The notes under the pieces are model-generated. The model searched no databases, was not told the origin of the DNA, and saw only the letters and a program-made list of their open reading frames with translations. This document shows, piece after piece, positions 29,771 to 39,701 of a stretch of DNA of 64,000 bases; the first letter of the stretch is position 1, and each line of letters begins with the position of its first letter. The stretch is from an uncultured Rubripirellula sp. (GTDB taxonomy: Bacteria; Planctomycetota; Planctomycetia; Pirellulales; Pirellulaceae). Location: positions 248,001-312,000 of the forward strand of contig CALJHC010000004.1 in assembly GCA_938075415.1 (NCBI GenBank), read 5' to 3'. The position numbers and the translations under genes were made by a program.

Positions 29771-32755
29771 TCATCGACTCGGCATCGGACCGATCATCAC
29801 GTCACAGAAAGTCAAAGCTGCCATCTTATTTGTTCCACGAAGAAGCAGGCTTGGATCCCAAGAACTTTCCTTGAGGTAGGTGATCCGGTCAAATGAACCT
29901 GACTCTTTCAGCATAAGTGTCAAGATATTTCCCTTCACCGAGGCTGAAGCAACCTGTCCCTCTTCATCATCAAGGTAAAACTGACTGACAAGTTGAGGGT
30001 CCCAGAGAATGGGCTGGTCGAATTCAAGATCAACCGAAGTTTTGGTAACGTCATGGTAGTGCGCCGTGACCAGGTTTGGTGCGGTGAGTGGGTAATCATA
30101 TGACCCACCATAGAAATCGCGTTGAAGCAATTTGTGAACTCGATCCGCGAAAACGCCCCAACCCTCCAAAGGGAAATGGCAACCGCCAATCGGCTGAATC
30201 CCCAGCGTGGAAAGAATCGCCATATTGGAATAAAGATTTGGCAAGGTGCGCTGTCGCTCGCGAAGTAAATCGCCGTTACCACCTCTTCCCATTGCGCAGG
30301 CACTGGGCCAGATTTGAAACAGATAGTAGCGGCTGACGTTCGGGAAGTCGCGTTTCCAAGCCGCTGACATGCTAAGAAAATATTTTTCATAGGACTCCCA
30401 ACCGTAACCGCCATCTGGACCGGCGGCTCCCTGGTCATTTTCACCTTGGTGCCAGATGATTGCCCGGATTCCGTGAGTCAGCTTTGCCTGCTGAAGACGC
30501 CACAGCATTCGACCATAAATGGTCTCCAGGTCGACCGGATCGTCTTCATTTCGTTGATGCTGATCAATTCGTGTGCCACCAACCGCTGCGTTAATCATGA
30601 AGACGGGAACCTTCTGGCTTTCCACAAGCTGATTTGCAAGCTTCATACCCCACCAACCGAGTTCAGCGATATGTTCGCGTCGAGCTTTCCATACCGGCCT
30701 GCACCAAAGGTTTTCTCGTTCGCCCTCTTTAAAAAATCTCGGACGACCGTAACTGCGAACCCATTGATTTGTATCCGCTGGCGAATCCTCGCGAGTGTCG
30801 GTTGCCAGGGCGTTGGACTGACCATCAATCAAGTAAGCGTCTCCGCAAACGATATCGCCAGCACGATACAGAATCCGTTCCTGATTTCCATCGACGACTC
30901 CAAATTCGACAGAGTACTTAACCAGGGCCGCGTCAAGTTTGACGGCCAGTTCGTAGGAACCGTCCGCGGCTGGCATAGCCGATTCGATGGCGAACGGTTT
31001 TCCATCAGAAAGAACCCGTGCAAAAACTCGATTGGCCTTACCCCCGAGCATGCCACGGCAATAGAGCGTTCCACGGCCACTGCTATCGCGGGCATAAAAC
31101 TGCCCCTCAACAGGCATCTCATCTTCATCAGGCTGACGCTTGACCCACGCATCTGATTCGGGTTCTTGAACTTGGATTGCCTTGGTAACGACCGCCGGCT
31201 GACCACCATTGGATAACGAAAGCCTGACAATCATTTGGCCACTGTTCTGGGCACGATGCAGGATAATGGATTCTGGTTGTGGATCATGAATTGTGGCCAG
31301 CCCTGAGATGTCCCAGTCGTAGGCCAGCGAGTCGACACCCGCTGCCTTTAATTCCTTCAAATTGCTGATCACGGGGCGAATCTCAATCGGTGTCCTGCCA
31401 TCCCATTCGCTCGGCCCCTCCAGCATATACTTGGGCTCCGGCAGTGTCTCTCTGATCAAAACAGGCAGACTCACACGACGAATTTCATCTGGATAAACGG
31501 CTTCGGCAGAGATCACAACCTCCGTGTCGTGCGTGACTCGTTCCGCCTGAAAACGAAATCGGAGTCGGTCCGCCGCCAAGACCTGTTTTCCCTCGCCCGT
31601 TTCTCTCCAGTAAATCTTCAAGGCACCCTGGGCGGCTGCGGTAAACTCGACGGCTTCCCCTTCATTGACTTCAAATTTATCTGGGGTCACCTTGAACTCG
31701 GAACCCGGCTGAACAACCATTCCAACGAGTGTCTGGTTTGGCTTCTGATTCTCATATTCAAGACGCACCCAACTTTCTGATCTAGCGACAGAAGAGATTC
31801 GAACTTCGTCGATATCACCTTGAAAGTCATAGTTGTTGTACCAGCCGCCAATCCACATGCGTGCAGGACGCTCGAGATTCAGAGGTGTTGCCCGAGGATT
31901 TCCTTCTACGACCTTTTCTCCATTGAGGTAGAGCCTGGCTTCGTCATTTTGGAACGTGTGAACCGCTTGGGTCCATTCACGAGAACGCCCCGGTATTTCT
32001 GCTCGCGTATTGCCATTGGAAAAGTAACAGTCGACATAGATCATTGGCGGACTCTGGTACCACATCTGCACTTTACCTTGCGCCTTTTCTTGCCCCCATG
32101 AAAGAATGCGACCGCGTGATGCGTCCGAGCGAAACCATACCTGCGTGGTATGAGGTTGGCTGCCGGTCGGGAACGAGGTGATCTCTTCACCGCAAAATAC
32201 ACCTTTGCCACCGGGGAAATACCTCGCATCACCGATCATCCCTTGCGATGGCGAGGTGCCTTGGTCATCAGACTGGAGTGTTCCGACAACATCAAGGACC
32301 TCGCTGCCGAAGTGCCAGACACTAAGAAATCCATTTGACTGATTGAAAACGGATTGCCCGTTGGATTCGGTCTTCGCGTCTGGCCTGCCCCAATGAATTG
32401 TGATCTCTTGCCGATCGTTTCCGACAATCTCTGGAACTCGAACCCATATACTGGCTGTTCCATTTTCCGCATCCCATTTCTCGATTTCAAATTTCAGAGG
32501 ACTCCCACCACTCGAAAAGCGAATGTCTCTACCATCCTCTGCCGCTTGGGAAAATGGAAAGAAGTCATGATGCAACCGCACCAAGAGTGGAAAATCCTTG
32601 ACCGCGACTGAGTCTGGCAAATCAGCTCCCTGCGGCGTTGTAAGAATCCAGAGAGAACCAGAATGCTTCCATGAAGAATATTCAGCACGGGAAGATGAAA
32701 CCAATGCCGAAACAATCAAAGCCAGAATAATGAGATATCGCACTTGAGCTCGCAT
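29771..32755 (-). CDS. Secreted multidomain sialate O-acetylesterase-like protein (DUF2341 + LamG + SGNH)
   Basis: About 994 residues from ATG 32755, chosen because a signal peptide follows at once; an upstream ATG at 32854 adds 33 hydrophilic residues. Order of parts: DUF2341-like beta domain (about 30-145, ending TIHWGRPDAKTESNG), LamG/concanavalin-like domain (about 165-345, with IGGWYNNYDFQGDIDEVRIS), an Ig/PKD-like stretch (about 360-530), and a carbohydrate esterase of the SASA type from about 638. The esterase has DGQSN with the nucleophile Ser near 647, GGTRI, WHQGEND near 768 and HFPLEGW with His near 860. Predicted to bind and deacetylate a polysaccharide or glycoprotein outside the cytoplasm. 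A short beta domain follows the esterase. Confidence 0.85.
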   Translation of the reverse strand: MRAQVRYLIILALIVSALVSSSRAEYSSWKHSGSLWILTTPQGADLPDSVAVKDFPLLVRLHHDFFPFSQAAEDGRDIRFSSGGSPLKFEIEKWDAENGTASIWVRVPEIVGNDRQEITIHWGRPDAKTESNGQSVFNQSNGFLSVWHFGSEVLDVVGTLQSDDQGTSPSQGMIGDARYFPGGKGVFCGEEITSFPTGSQPHTTQVWFRSDASRGRILSWGQEKAQGKVQMWYQSPPMIYVDCYFSNGNTRAEIPGRSREWTQAVHTFQNDEARLYLNGEKVVEGNPRATPLNLERPARMWIGGWYNNYDFQGDIDEVRISSVARSESWVRLEYENQKPNQTLVGMVVQPGSEFKVTPDKFEVNEGEAVEFTAAAQGALKIYWRETGEGKQVLAADRLRFRFQAERVTHDTEVVISAEAVYPDEIRRVSLPVLIRETLPEPKYMLEGPSEWDGRTPIEIRPVISNLKELKAAGVDSLAYDWDISGLATIHDPQPESIILHRAQNSGQMIVRLSLSNGGQPAVVTKAIQVQEPESDAWVKRQPDEDEMPVEGQFYARDSSGRGTLYCRGMLGGKANRVFARVLSDGKPFAIESAMPAADGSYELAVKLDAALVKYSVEFGVVDGNQERILYRAGDIVCGDAYLIDGQSNALATDTREDSPADTNQWVRSYGRPRFFKEGERENLWCRPVWKARREHIAELGWWGMKLANQLVESQKVPVFMINAAVGGTRIDQHQRNEDDPVDLETIYGRMLWRLQQAKLTHGIRAIIWHQGENDQGAAGPDGGYGWESYEKYFLSMSAAWKRDFPNVSRYYLFQIWPSACAMGRGGNGDLLRERQRTLPNLYSNMAILSTLGIQPIGGCHFPLEGWGVFADRVHKLLQRDFYGGSYDYPLTAPNLVTAHYHDVTKTSVDLEFDQPILWDPQLVSQFYLDDEEGQVASASVKGNILTLMLKESGSFDRITYLKESSWDPSLLLRGTNKMAALTFCDVMIGPMPSR

Positions 32756-33040
32756 TTTGGAGTGAAAATCGTTTCTTGTTTTAGTCCTTGGTTGGCTCTG
32801 ATCATGTCGAGCAGACATCCAACACGCGGTCATCGAAGGAGTATCAATTCTCAACCTCGATCCACCATTCGCACAAACTTAACGGATCCGCAATCCGTGC
32901 GTGTTAAAGCTTGTTCAGGGATTTGTGTGATTCCTTGTCATTGATCTCTGGGCAAGACGTTCGCAACACAGCGAACCAACGATAAAATCAAGACACACCC
33001 CCTGGTGAAGCACGTGACAATCGGTTGGCTCTCGCAACCT

Positions 33041-34075
33041 TTATGGCTTCCAGGTGAATCGCCCCCAGTTTCTTTTACGCGGCACAATTGGCAACTCTTT
33101 CTCCCCGAACTCCGTCTCAATCATGACCTTTGGCCCTCCCCTTTCTTGATCCGCAAAAGCACGCGACACAAAGCCGTCAGGAGACCAAATGGGATCGTCA
33201 CCGCGCCCAACCTTTCGCCGATTCGTTCCATCGCTGCCAACCACCCAGACATGAAACGTTGACGATATCAGTTGGTCCCGCCCCGGATTACTCACACCGG
33301 TAAACGGGCTCATGTGAATCATCTCAACCCCTTCCCAGTGCGCAATCCACTTCCCATCAGGTGACCACGTCGGGACTTTCTGTTCCAAAGGCAGTTGAAG
33401 ACCCTCATCCACTTCAATCAGCATCGGAGAGACCAATTTGGCATCACTGCCGTCGCGATTGCTAACCCAAACTCGAAAGACGCCACTTCGATTAGAAACG
33501 AAAGCGACCTTGTTTCCATCAGGAGAGACCGCTGGCATCGCATTGCTAAATTGAATCTGGACTGGATCACTGAACAATCGGCGAGACTCACCTGTCTCGG
33601 TGTTCATGATGCGGATTTGGCTATCGCTGGCGGGATCCTGCTTTCTCCCTCCCGCTCCGGCACTCATCCAAACGATATGTTTTGAGTCAGGCATCCACGA
33701 AGGAAGAAGATTTCTTCCTGTCCCAACCAGTTCCCTCGCGTTTTTTCCATCCGCATCACACATCCAAATCGCCATGCCCATTGGACTCTGCCTGACGTAA
33801 ACAACCTTCTCGCCATCAGCCGAAAAAACCGGTTGCAAACAATGGCTTTTTTGATTCGTCAGTGGGTGGCGGTCTGAACCATCCTCCTTCATTCGGAAAA
33901 GCTGGAGAATACCATTTTCGTCTCCGTGACTGACAATGACCTCACGTAGTTCCGATGCTGAATGTGGCCCACCAGGGACCAACGACTGCCTCCCTTCCCC
34001 CGCGTCTGCATTCCAAGTTAATAGAAAAAACACAAGATTACCGACTAGCAAACAGACTGAACTCTTCACGTCCAT
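33041..34075 (-). CDS. Secreted TolB-like beta-propeller protein
   Basis: 344 residues with a signal peptide to about residue 25. Repeated PD40/WD40-like blades are visible: QPVFSADGEKVVYVRQS, PSWMPDSKHIVWMS, PAVSPDGNKVAFVSN, PTWSPDGKWIAHWEG and DPIWSPDG, with intervening MNTETGE and RDGSDAK turns. This is the TolB C-terminal propeller type, which usually mediates protein or ligand binding; there is no TolB N-terminal domain and no protease domain. In planctomycetes, stand-alone propellers of this kind are abundant and mostly uncharacterised. A lone gene downstream of the acetylesterase promoter region. Confidence 0.83.
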   Translation of the reverse strand: MDVKSSVCLLVGNLVFFLLTWNADAGEGRQSLVPGGPHSASELREVIVSHGDENGILQLFRMKEDGSDRHPLTNQKSHCLQPVFSADGEKVVYVRQSPMGMAIWMCDADGKNARELVGTGRNLLPSWMPDSKHIVWMSAGAGGRKQDPASDSQIRIMNTETGESRRLFSDPVQIQFSNAMPAVSPDGNKVAFVSNRSGVFRVWVSNRDGSDAKLVSPMLIEVDEGLQLPLEQKVPTWSPDGKWIAHWEGVEMIHMSPFTGVSNPGRDQLISSTFHVWVVGSDGTNRRKVGRGDDPIWSPDGFVSRAFADQERGGPKVMIETEFGEKELPIVPRKRNWGRFTWKP

Positions 34076-34196
34076 CTTTCTGGTTATCCTTCCATTTATG
34101 CTTGCTGAAATCTAGATTCGGGTTTTTAGTCTCCAGCTCGTTCAAATATAATTTGAGAACACAAGTAAATATAAGAACCCACGTCAATTGAACGAC

Positions 34197-34421
34197 ATGA
34201 AAACACATTTTTACGTCGCAATACTATCGACCGTCTCGGCTCTATTCATGGGAATATCGGTCACTTTGAATAACAATCCTCTTAGTGTGATAGCTTTTGG
34301 ATTATTCGCTATCGCTGCCGCACTCAATTGGACCAATTATTTCTCAAAGAACACAAGAGATGCTGAAAAAGAAAAGCGTCGAAAGGATTACCTAAAACTG
34401 AAAGAGGAATTTAATGAATGA
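34197..34421 (+). CDS. Small membrane protein
   Basis: 74 residues from ATG 34197 (a TTG at 34188 would add three). Two hydrophobic helices (about 5-24 and 29-47) are followed by a strongly charged tail, DAEKEKRRKDYLKLKEEF, which looks like a short amphipathic or coiled-coil helix on the cytoplasmic side. No family recognised. The ordered layout argues for a real gene. It is divergent from the propeller gene and has no following partner. Confidence 0.6.
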   Translation: MKTHFYVAILSTVSALFMGISVTLNNNPLSVIAFGLFAIAAALNWTNYFSKNTRDAEKEKRRKDYLKLKEEFNE

Positions 34422-35000
34422 AGGTCGCAGAACCCGTGTCAATAATACGAAAGCGAAAACCACGAAGAAACGAAAAACCTGAGAAGAAAAAACGCCTCGG
34501 TCGCTCCTCTTCATTAACGATCACAAAGAAACTTGAAATGACCAGATAGCAACCAAACCAACCTCTTTTTCGGCACCAACCCGACCATCATTACATTAGT
34601 CGTTTCAAAAAGGTTGGCCATGATTCGTTACCCCGAACTGAACAAGACTATGAAAGCACCGTCGCTAAGTCGGGCGAAAAGCAAAGACACTTTGAAAGTC
34701 CCAACAAGCGTCACTTCCTAGAAGCCACGGATCCCAAGAACACCGGTAACGAGCCCAACTTTGATTTGTAGCGAGAAGACCATCACAGTAAGAGCCACCC
34801 ACTCCAGACGATGCAGTTTAGCCTTGAAAGATGATGAAATCAGATTTTGATTCGGTGGCTTCTTCTTTTTTTGCCAATACACGGTCAGCCACCAACTGCT
34901 TCTCTCGTTTGCCAGAAAGTTGCTTAACCTCTTTTGAAAAAGTACTTTCCGACGTCGATGCCTGCCCATCTACCACACGCACATCCTTTGAAGCATTTAA
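34422..35000. other. Intergenic region, about 580 bases
   Basis: Between convergent genes. A minus-strand frame at 34718-34969 (83 codons) begins 31 bases after the hydratase stop and ends in a hydrophobic stretch, so a small membrane protein is possible, but I see no ribosome site and an overlapping plus-strand frame exists. Not called as a gene. Confidence 0.4.
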
Positions 35001-35906
35001 TCAATTTGTGAAATTGATTTCCACACTACCAAACGGCTGAGTATCAACTTGAACTCGGCAGTCCTCGACAATCGGAATCAACGCCGGGATCGACCCGGTC
35101 AATACAATCTGTCCAGCATCTAATCGCTCACCTCGATCTCGAACTACTTTTGTCAGCCATTTCAGCGAGGACTTGATCGTCTGAATTAACACGGATCCGG
35201 CACACTCATCAATCAATCGGTCATCAGCAAAGATGGAAAGCGTCAAGGCCTCAAAAGATCGTTCATCGCACAGTTCGGCTGGACGGACCCCGTCACCCAA
35301 AACGAATCCGGCGTGAATTGCATTGTTTCCAATCAACTCCCCTGCCGAAGGCCGCCCACCTCGCATCACCTGATTGTGCAACTCGATCACGGGAAACACG
35401 CGAGCAATGCAGGTGGGAATCGCGACACCGACAAAATCATCTTCATTGGGTTGACGACAAAGCTCCACCGCTAGCTCACCCTCGATTGCCAAGTTTGTGA
35501 ATCTCTCTCGCGACACGGTTTCACCGGATGGGTGCCGCTCTGAATCAAACAGCCGACCACTAACGCAATGATCAATTCCGAGTTGCGCTCGGATCTTAGG
35601 GGATGTGCAGCCAACCTTGTAACCAATCGCCCGCTCGCCACGATCGCAACGCAACTGCGTCACGGCCGTTTGAAGCTCGTAACCCTGCGAAACATTCAAC
35701 ACCACCCCCTCGGCGAACATCATGCCGGGCTGGCCAGCATCGTAATCAACCAACTGCCGAGATGCCCAATGTCGGATCTTTGATGAAAAAGAGCTTTTGT
35801 CTTGATTCAACGTCTTACCACTCGCCTTGCTAAAGTTAATTCTTTTGAACCTGCCGCAGTTTCCCTCAATGCTCTCAATAACATTTACAGTGGGATGCAT
35901 GCCCAT
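35001..35906 (-). CDS. 2-keto-4-pentenoate hydratase-like enzyme (FAH superfamily)
   Basis: The core from about residue 45 matches the MhpD/2-oxopent-4-enoate hydratase group: AIGYKVGCTSPKIRAQLGI, IEGELAVEL with metal-binding acidic residues, an EL-N-Q segment, and LTGSIPAL near the C terminus. The family hydrates dienols or decarboxylates oxoacids in aromatic meta-cleavage pathways. About 45 extra N-terminal residues precede the core; ATG 35906 is my choice, with ATG 35900 and a TTG at 35942 as alternatives. No aldolase, dehydrogenase or ring-cleavage gene is adjacent, so membership of a catechol pathway is not supported here. Confidence 0.82.
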   Translation of the reverse strand: MGMHPTVNVIESIEGNCGRFKRINFSKASGKTLNQDKSSFSSKIRHWASRQLVDYDAGQPGMMFAEGVVLNVSQGYELQTAVTQLRCDRGERAIGYKVGCTSPKIRAQLGIDHCVSGRLFDSERHPSGETVSRERFTNLAIEGELAVELCRQPNEDDFVGVAIPTCIARVFPVIELHNQVMRGGRPSAGELIGNNAIHAGFVLGDGVRPAELCDERSFEALTLSIFADDRLIDECAGSVLIQTIKSSLKWLTKVVRDRGERLDAGQIVLTGSIPALIPIVEDCRVQVDTQPFGSVEINFTN

Positions 35907-36404
35907 TTCATTCTTGCGACGACGGTCTAAGCGAAGGAACAAAATTGCTTGCTAGAAAGTTTCCCGTCGCTCGAGGGACTTGTCCACAACGCAGGGCAAC
36001 TTCATCCCGCTGAATTGATCAACAACTGGATGCGATCGATGATAGTCGCGTCGCAAATGGCCGCCCTCGATTCGGTCGCTGCAGAATTGGCAGAGCGAAA
36101 CAGTAACTCCTAGTTCCCACTGCCCTGTCTTTTGGACACCTCCCTGTAAACTTCTGCTGCCAGTCGATTGCCTGGAAACACCGTCATCCACATCACCAAA
36201 ACACTCTCGCAATATTGCTTTCGTAACTTGACAAGCCCAACAACGCAGGCCAGTTCAAATCAATAGCTTTTGATTTATTGGGAAATCATTGGACCTGAAG
36301 TTATGTGTCTTCTTGTTGCAACAATGGTACCATTAGGAACCCGCTCGCGATGACCAAATGAAGTTGGCGTTTCGATTCGGTTTGATCACCAAAAGGAGAC
36401 CGCA
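35907..36404. other. Intergenic region, about 500 bases
   Basis: Divergent promoter region between the hydratase and DUF2071 genes. An 86-codon minus-strand frame at 35952-36212 has no recognisable content. The notable element is the overlapping palindrome pair at 36313-36334. Confidence 0.45.
36313..36334. promoter_or_regulatory. Two overlapping perfect 12-base palindromes, possible operator
   Basis: TTGTTGCAACAA (36313-36324) and AATGGTACCATT (36323-36334) are each perfect inverted repeats and share two bases. They lie about 70-90 bases upstream of the DUF2071 start, where a dimeric regulator would act. The binding protein is unknown and the role is inference. Confidence 0.35.
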
Positions 36405-37136
36405 ATGAGAATCCCCACCATGCGAGGAATCATTGACCGGCGAATCCTCGCAAATTTCAAGATTGACCCCGATGTGCTAGCCGACTATTTACCAAGTCCC
36501 TTTCGACCAAAAATCTTCAAAGGGAGGGGCATCGCTGGGATTTGCCTAATTCGCTTAAAACAAATCCGCCCTCGTTTCCTTCCCGCCAGTTTCGGAATCT
36601 CTTCCGAAAACGCGGCCCATCGTATCGCGGTTGAATGGAATCACAACGGCAAAACGATAGAGGGTGTTTATATCCCGCGACGAGATACCTCCTCGCGACT
36701 AAACACGCTGGTTGGCGGGCGGTTATTCCCCGGCATCCACCATTACGCCCGCTACCAAGTGCAAGAAAACGGCGAGCGTTACAGCGTAGTCCTTAACAGT
36801 GAGGACGGTGATACACATGTAAAAGTCGTCGGTCATGTGACCTCGGAATTACCAGACGATTCCATTTTCGATTCACTGGATGAAGCATCCAACTTTTTCG
36901 AGCGTGGATCGTTGGGCTACTCGGTCACCGGCAAGGCAGGGCAATATGACGGGTTGGAACTGCGCACCTTTGACTGGAACGTTCAACCCTTGTCCGTGGA
37001 TCAGCTGGAATCGAGCTTCTTCGAGAACCATGATCGATTCCCCGTCGGAGCCGCGGAATTTGACTGTGCCTTATTGATGCGGAACATCAATCACCAGTGG
37101 CACGGACAGCCGTTGCTGTGTGACCAAAGCCAGTGA
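36405..37136 (+). CDS. DUF2071-family protein (YqjF-like)
   Basis: 243 residues matching DUF2071, a family with an acetoacetate-decarboxylase-like fold and no established reaction. Typical elements: VLADYLPSPFRPKIFKG near the N terminus (family form LPxxLxxxxFxG), IAGICLIRLKQIRP, and EGVYIPRRDTSS. A strong AGGAG ribosome site at 36394-36398, six bases before the ATG, fixes the start. The likely regulatory palindromes at 36313-36334 lie upstream. No same-strand partner follows. Confidence 0.82.
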   Translation: MRIPTMRGIIDRRILANFKIDPDVLADYLPSPFRPKIFKGRGIAGICLIRLKQIRPRFLPASFGISSENAAHRIAVEWNHNGKTIEGVYIPRRDTSSRLNTLVGGRLFPGIHHYARYQVQENGERYSVVLNSEDGDTHVKVVGHVTSELPDDSIFDSLDEASNFFERGSLGYSVTGKAGQYDGLELRTFDWNVQPLSVDQLESSFFENHDRFPVGAAEFDCALLMRNINHQWHGQPLLCDQSQ

Positions 37137-37170
37137 TACTCATCGTGCTGAGTATTCAAACACAGCACGC

Positions 37171-37362
37171 TCAGATCGCAACTAATGATCGAAGCGACAC
37201 GAGAATGCAAATGCCCCCAGTAGCCATCACGATGCGAAGAAGAACACCCACCCCCATTATTGGCATCTTCGAGACGCGTTCAACCAGAGGCCATTGCGAC
37301 ACAATCAATCTCCGATCCGAAAATGAGACCGCGCGGAAGCAGAAGTCCCCAAGACCAGACAA
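37171..37362 (-). CDS. Possible small membrane protein (low confidence)
   Basis: A 63-codon frame begins about 70 bases after the stop of the sulfatase on the same strand and contains a hydrophobic helix (PIMGVGVLLRIVMATGG and onward) ending near the C terminus. No family, and no clear ribosome site. An 87-codon plus-strand frame overlaps it. It could equally be noise. Confidence 0.22.
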   Translation of the reverse strand: MSGLGDFCFRAVSFSDRRLIVSQWPLVERVSKMPIMGVGVLLRIVMATGGICILVSLRSLVAI

Positions 37363-37433
37363 GCCACTTAAGACTGCAGCAACGACGAGTATTTAATTCA
37401 CGCAATCCGGTCACGACCCACACGGGACCGATT

Positions 37434-38849
37434 CTATTTGCGATTCGTCTGCGGAAGCGCGCTTTCCAGACCCCCGATCACGTCCTGGTAATCGATTGAA
37501 CCAATCAGGTTGGTCCATTCATTTGGATCGGTCTCGTGATCATAAAGTTCTTGACCTCCATCGTGGTATTTGATGTACCGATAACGCTGAGTTTGGATCG
37601 CATGATTCTTGAATCCGTACGTGATCACGACCGGGTAATTCCATTGCTGATCAGGATTTCTCAGAAGCGGAACAAGACTGCGACCGTCCAGTTTTTCACG
37701 CTTTGGCAAACCGCAAAGGTCGACGAGCGTTGGGTATAAATCAATCAAGCTGACAGGCTGATTACAGGTTCTATTTCTGACAACACGGCCCGCCGCAACC
37801 ATGACCTTGGGCGCCACGAGAATCAGGGGAGTTCGTGTTGAAACATCCCACAAAGCATGCTTTCGCCAATGCTCTTTTTCCCCAAGATGCCAACCGTGAT
37901 CCCCCCACAAGACAACAATGGTGTTATCTGCATGCTCGCTTCCTTGCAGTGCATCAAGCACTCGCCCGATCTGCGCATCAGCAAAGCTGATCGTTGCCAA
38001 GTACGCCTGTACCGCAACCTGCCACTGCCCATTCGCAATGACATTAGCGTGATCCCCCCCCAATGCAGCGAAGTTTCGATTTGCCGAAGGATCAAATACC
38101 TGCCGAGCAAGTTTTTTTCCATAAGCCGGCACATCGGCTAGATCACCCTTCAGCGTGGCCGGAAGCGTGACGCCCGCAAGAGGGTGCCTCTCAAAGTATT
38201 CCTGCGGAACAATCCATGGGAGGTGCGGCTTGGTCAACCCGCACGCCAAGAAAAAAGGTTGGTCATGCTTCTTCTCCAGTTCGGAAACTATCCAGCTGAC
38301 AACCTTTCCATCAAACATCTCTTCATCACTGAGATCCGTTTTTCCCCAAGGCGACCAGGCTGACGTTGCCAGGCGATTCTCTTTTTTCGTTGTCGCTTTT
38401 AAACGTGTTTGAGTGGGAACAAAATAGTCATCCCATGATTTGTCATCATAGGCATCCCTTCCGTGAAAAATCTTTCCACTTCCGCGGGTGACATAACCCG
38501 ATTCTCGAAAATACTGCATGAGGGTAATTGCGTTGGGAAGTTTCTCTCGAAGTTTCTCGCCGTTGCCGTAAACCCCCGACCTGAACGGAGCGATACCTGT
38601 CAAGAGACTGATACGCGAGGGATTGCACAGTGGTGCCGAACAATAGGCCTTGGTGAACGAAACACCAAGCTCAGCAAGGCGATCGATATTAGGCGTATTA
38701 GCCTGTGGATGATTGCCAAGATGCCCTACCCAGCCACGTAGATCATCCACTGCAATGAACAGCACGTTGGGCCGCTCGTTCGCCGACGCATGCTGAGGAA
38801 AGAATCCAAAGATAAACAGCAGGGCGATTGTTGTCACGAAGATACGCAT
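37434..38849 (-). CDS. Secreted sulfatase, iduronate-2-sulfatase-like
   Basis: 471 residues with a signal peptide to about residue 23. Metal DD at 35-36 (FIAVDDLRGWVG), canonical motif CNPSR at Cys75 with SLLTG following. The pattern AVDDLRxW, TPNIDRLAELGVSFTKAYC and GSGKIFHG, with Ile-Phe in place of Trp, is characteristic of the iduronate-2-sulfatase branch, whose bacterial members act on varied sulfated glycans. WGDHGWHLGEKEHWRKH is the branch's conserved metal-site block. Substrate cannot be set from sequence. The gene stands alone; its divergent neighbourhood contains a DUF4275-like gene on the same strand about 150 bases upstream. Confidence 0.93.
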   Translation of the reverse strand: MRIFVTTIALLFIFGFFPQHASANERPNVLFIAVDDLRGWVGHLGNHPQANTPNIDRLAELGVSFTKAYCSAPLCNPSRISLLTGIAPFRSGVYGNGEKLREKLPNAITLMQYFRESGYVTRGSGKIFHGRDAYDDKSWDDYFVPTQTRLKATTKKENRLATSAWSPWGKTDLSDEEMFDGKVVSWIVSELEKKHDQPFFLACGLTKPHLPWIVPQEYFERHPLAGVTLPATLKGDLADVPAYGKKLARQVFDPSANRNFAALGGDHANVIANGQWQVAVQAYLATISFADAQIGRVLDALQGSEHADNTIVVLWGDHGWHLGEKEHWRKHALWDVSTRTPLILVAPKVMVAAGRVVRNRTCNQPVSLIDLYPTLVDLCGLPKREKLDGRSLVPLLRNPDQQWNYPVVITYGFKNHAIQTQRYRYIKYHDGGQELYDHETDPNEWTNLIGSIDYQDVIGGLESALPQTNRK

Positions 38850-38997
38850 TGGCGCTCTGTTTTGCTAATTTCTAAATAAATCCCAACGCAATTCTAACAA
38901 GAAGGATCGATTGATTTTCTCAAAAGTCAAAATCGGCCAATGACACCAACATCCTGAAAACGTCCGCCACTCAGCCACTTGCAGGCTACGCTCCACG

Positions 38998-39417
38998 TCA
39001 ATTCACGGCAGTGGCGAAGTAGGGACCGAGTCCCATCGACATCTCGTGTGTGAGCACGAATGTCCATTCCAACTGAAGTGGAAAAATATAAATATCCTCA
39101 TTCAATTTCCGCAAATCGGGCCATGCCTCCGAAGTGCACTCGTATAGATTGCCCTCCCATTCATGAAATAAATAGTAGGGCTGAATTGTCGTTTCCTGAA
39201 AAGCCAGAACCGCGTTTCTTCCCGACACAGCGACTTCATGATTAAAAGAGTACGCATGCCATCGGTAGCCACGAAAAATAAAACTTCCGGTATTGCGTTT
39301 CACATTTGAAAAAAAGGTCTCTTGCCAGACTTGGTTAACAGCTCGAAACTCCTTTCCTATGACCGCTTTGGTCGTAATCGAATACTCGCTTTGTAGTACA
39401 TCGCAAAACAGCTTCAT
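38998..39417 (-). CDS. DUF4275-like protein
   Basis: 139 residues, probably cytoplasmic (no signal or membrane segment). The C-terminal DIYIFPLQLEWTFVLTHE resembles the conserved end of DUF4275, and an aromatic FRGYRWHAYSFNHE segment lies in the middle. The function of that family is unknown. ATG 39417 is preferred; an in-frame GTG at 39420 precedes it, and a GAGGTAAGG stretch just upstream may serve as ribosome site. Family assignment is from memory of the motif and is tentative; that it is a real gene is more certain. Confidence 0.62.
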   Translation of the reverse strand: MKLFCDVLQSEYSITTKAVIGKEFRAVNQVWQETFFSNVKRNTGSFIFRGYRWHAYSFNHEVAVSGRNAVLAFQETTIQPYYLFHEWEGNLYECTSEAWPDLRKLNEDIYIFPLQLEWTFVLTHEMSMGLGPYFATAVN

Positions 39418-39701
39418 CACACCTTACCTCAAACAAGTCTCAGCGCCCCTTCACTCATGATAAAAGCGCAAAATCCATGACCTTTACCCAGCAAAAGAAA
39501 ACGCTTTTCACCCCTCCCACTAACATCGTGGTGTTAGCATGACTGACCAGAAACCATTCGACCCACCGGAATCCTTCAATTAAGTTTCGCCACGCTTCTA
39601 CCTTTCCTATAATACATGGTGCGACGGAAGGAAGTCAGCGGCGGAGAACAACTGACTGCTGAACGAGATAGCCAAAGCAAATACAAGATCTTGGACTCAC
39701 G

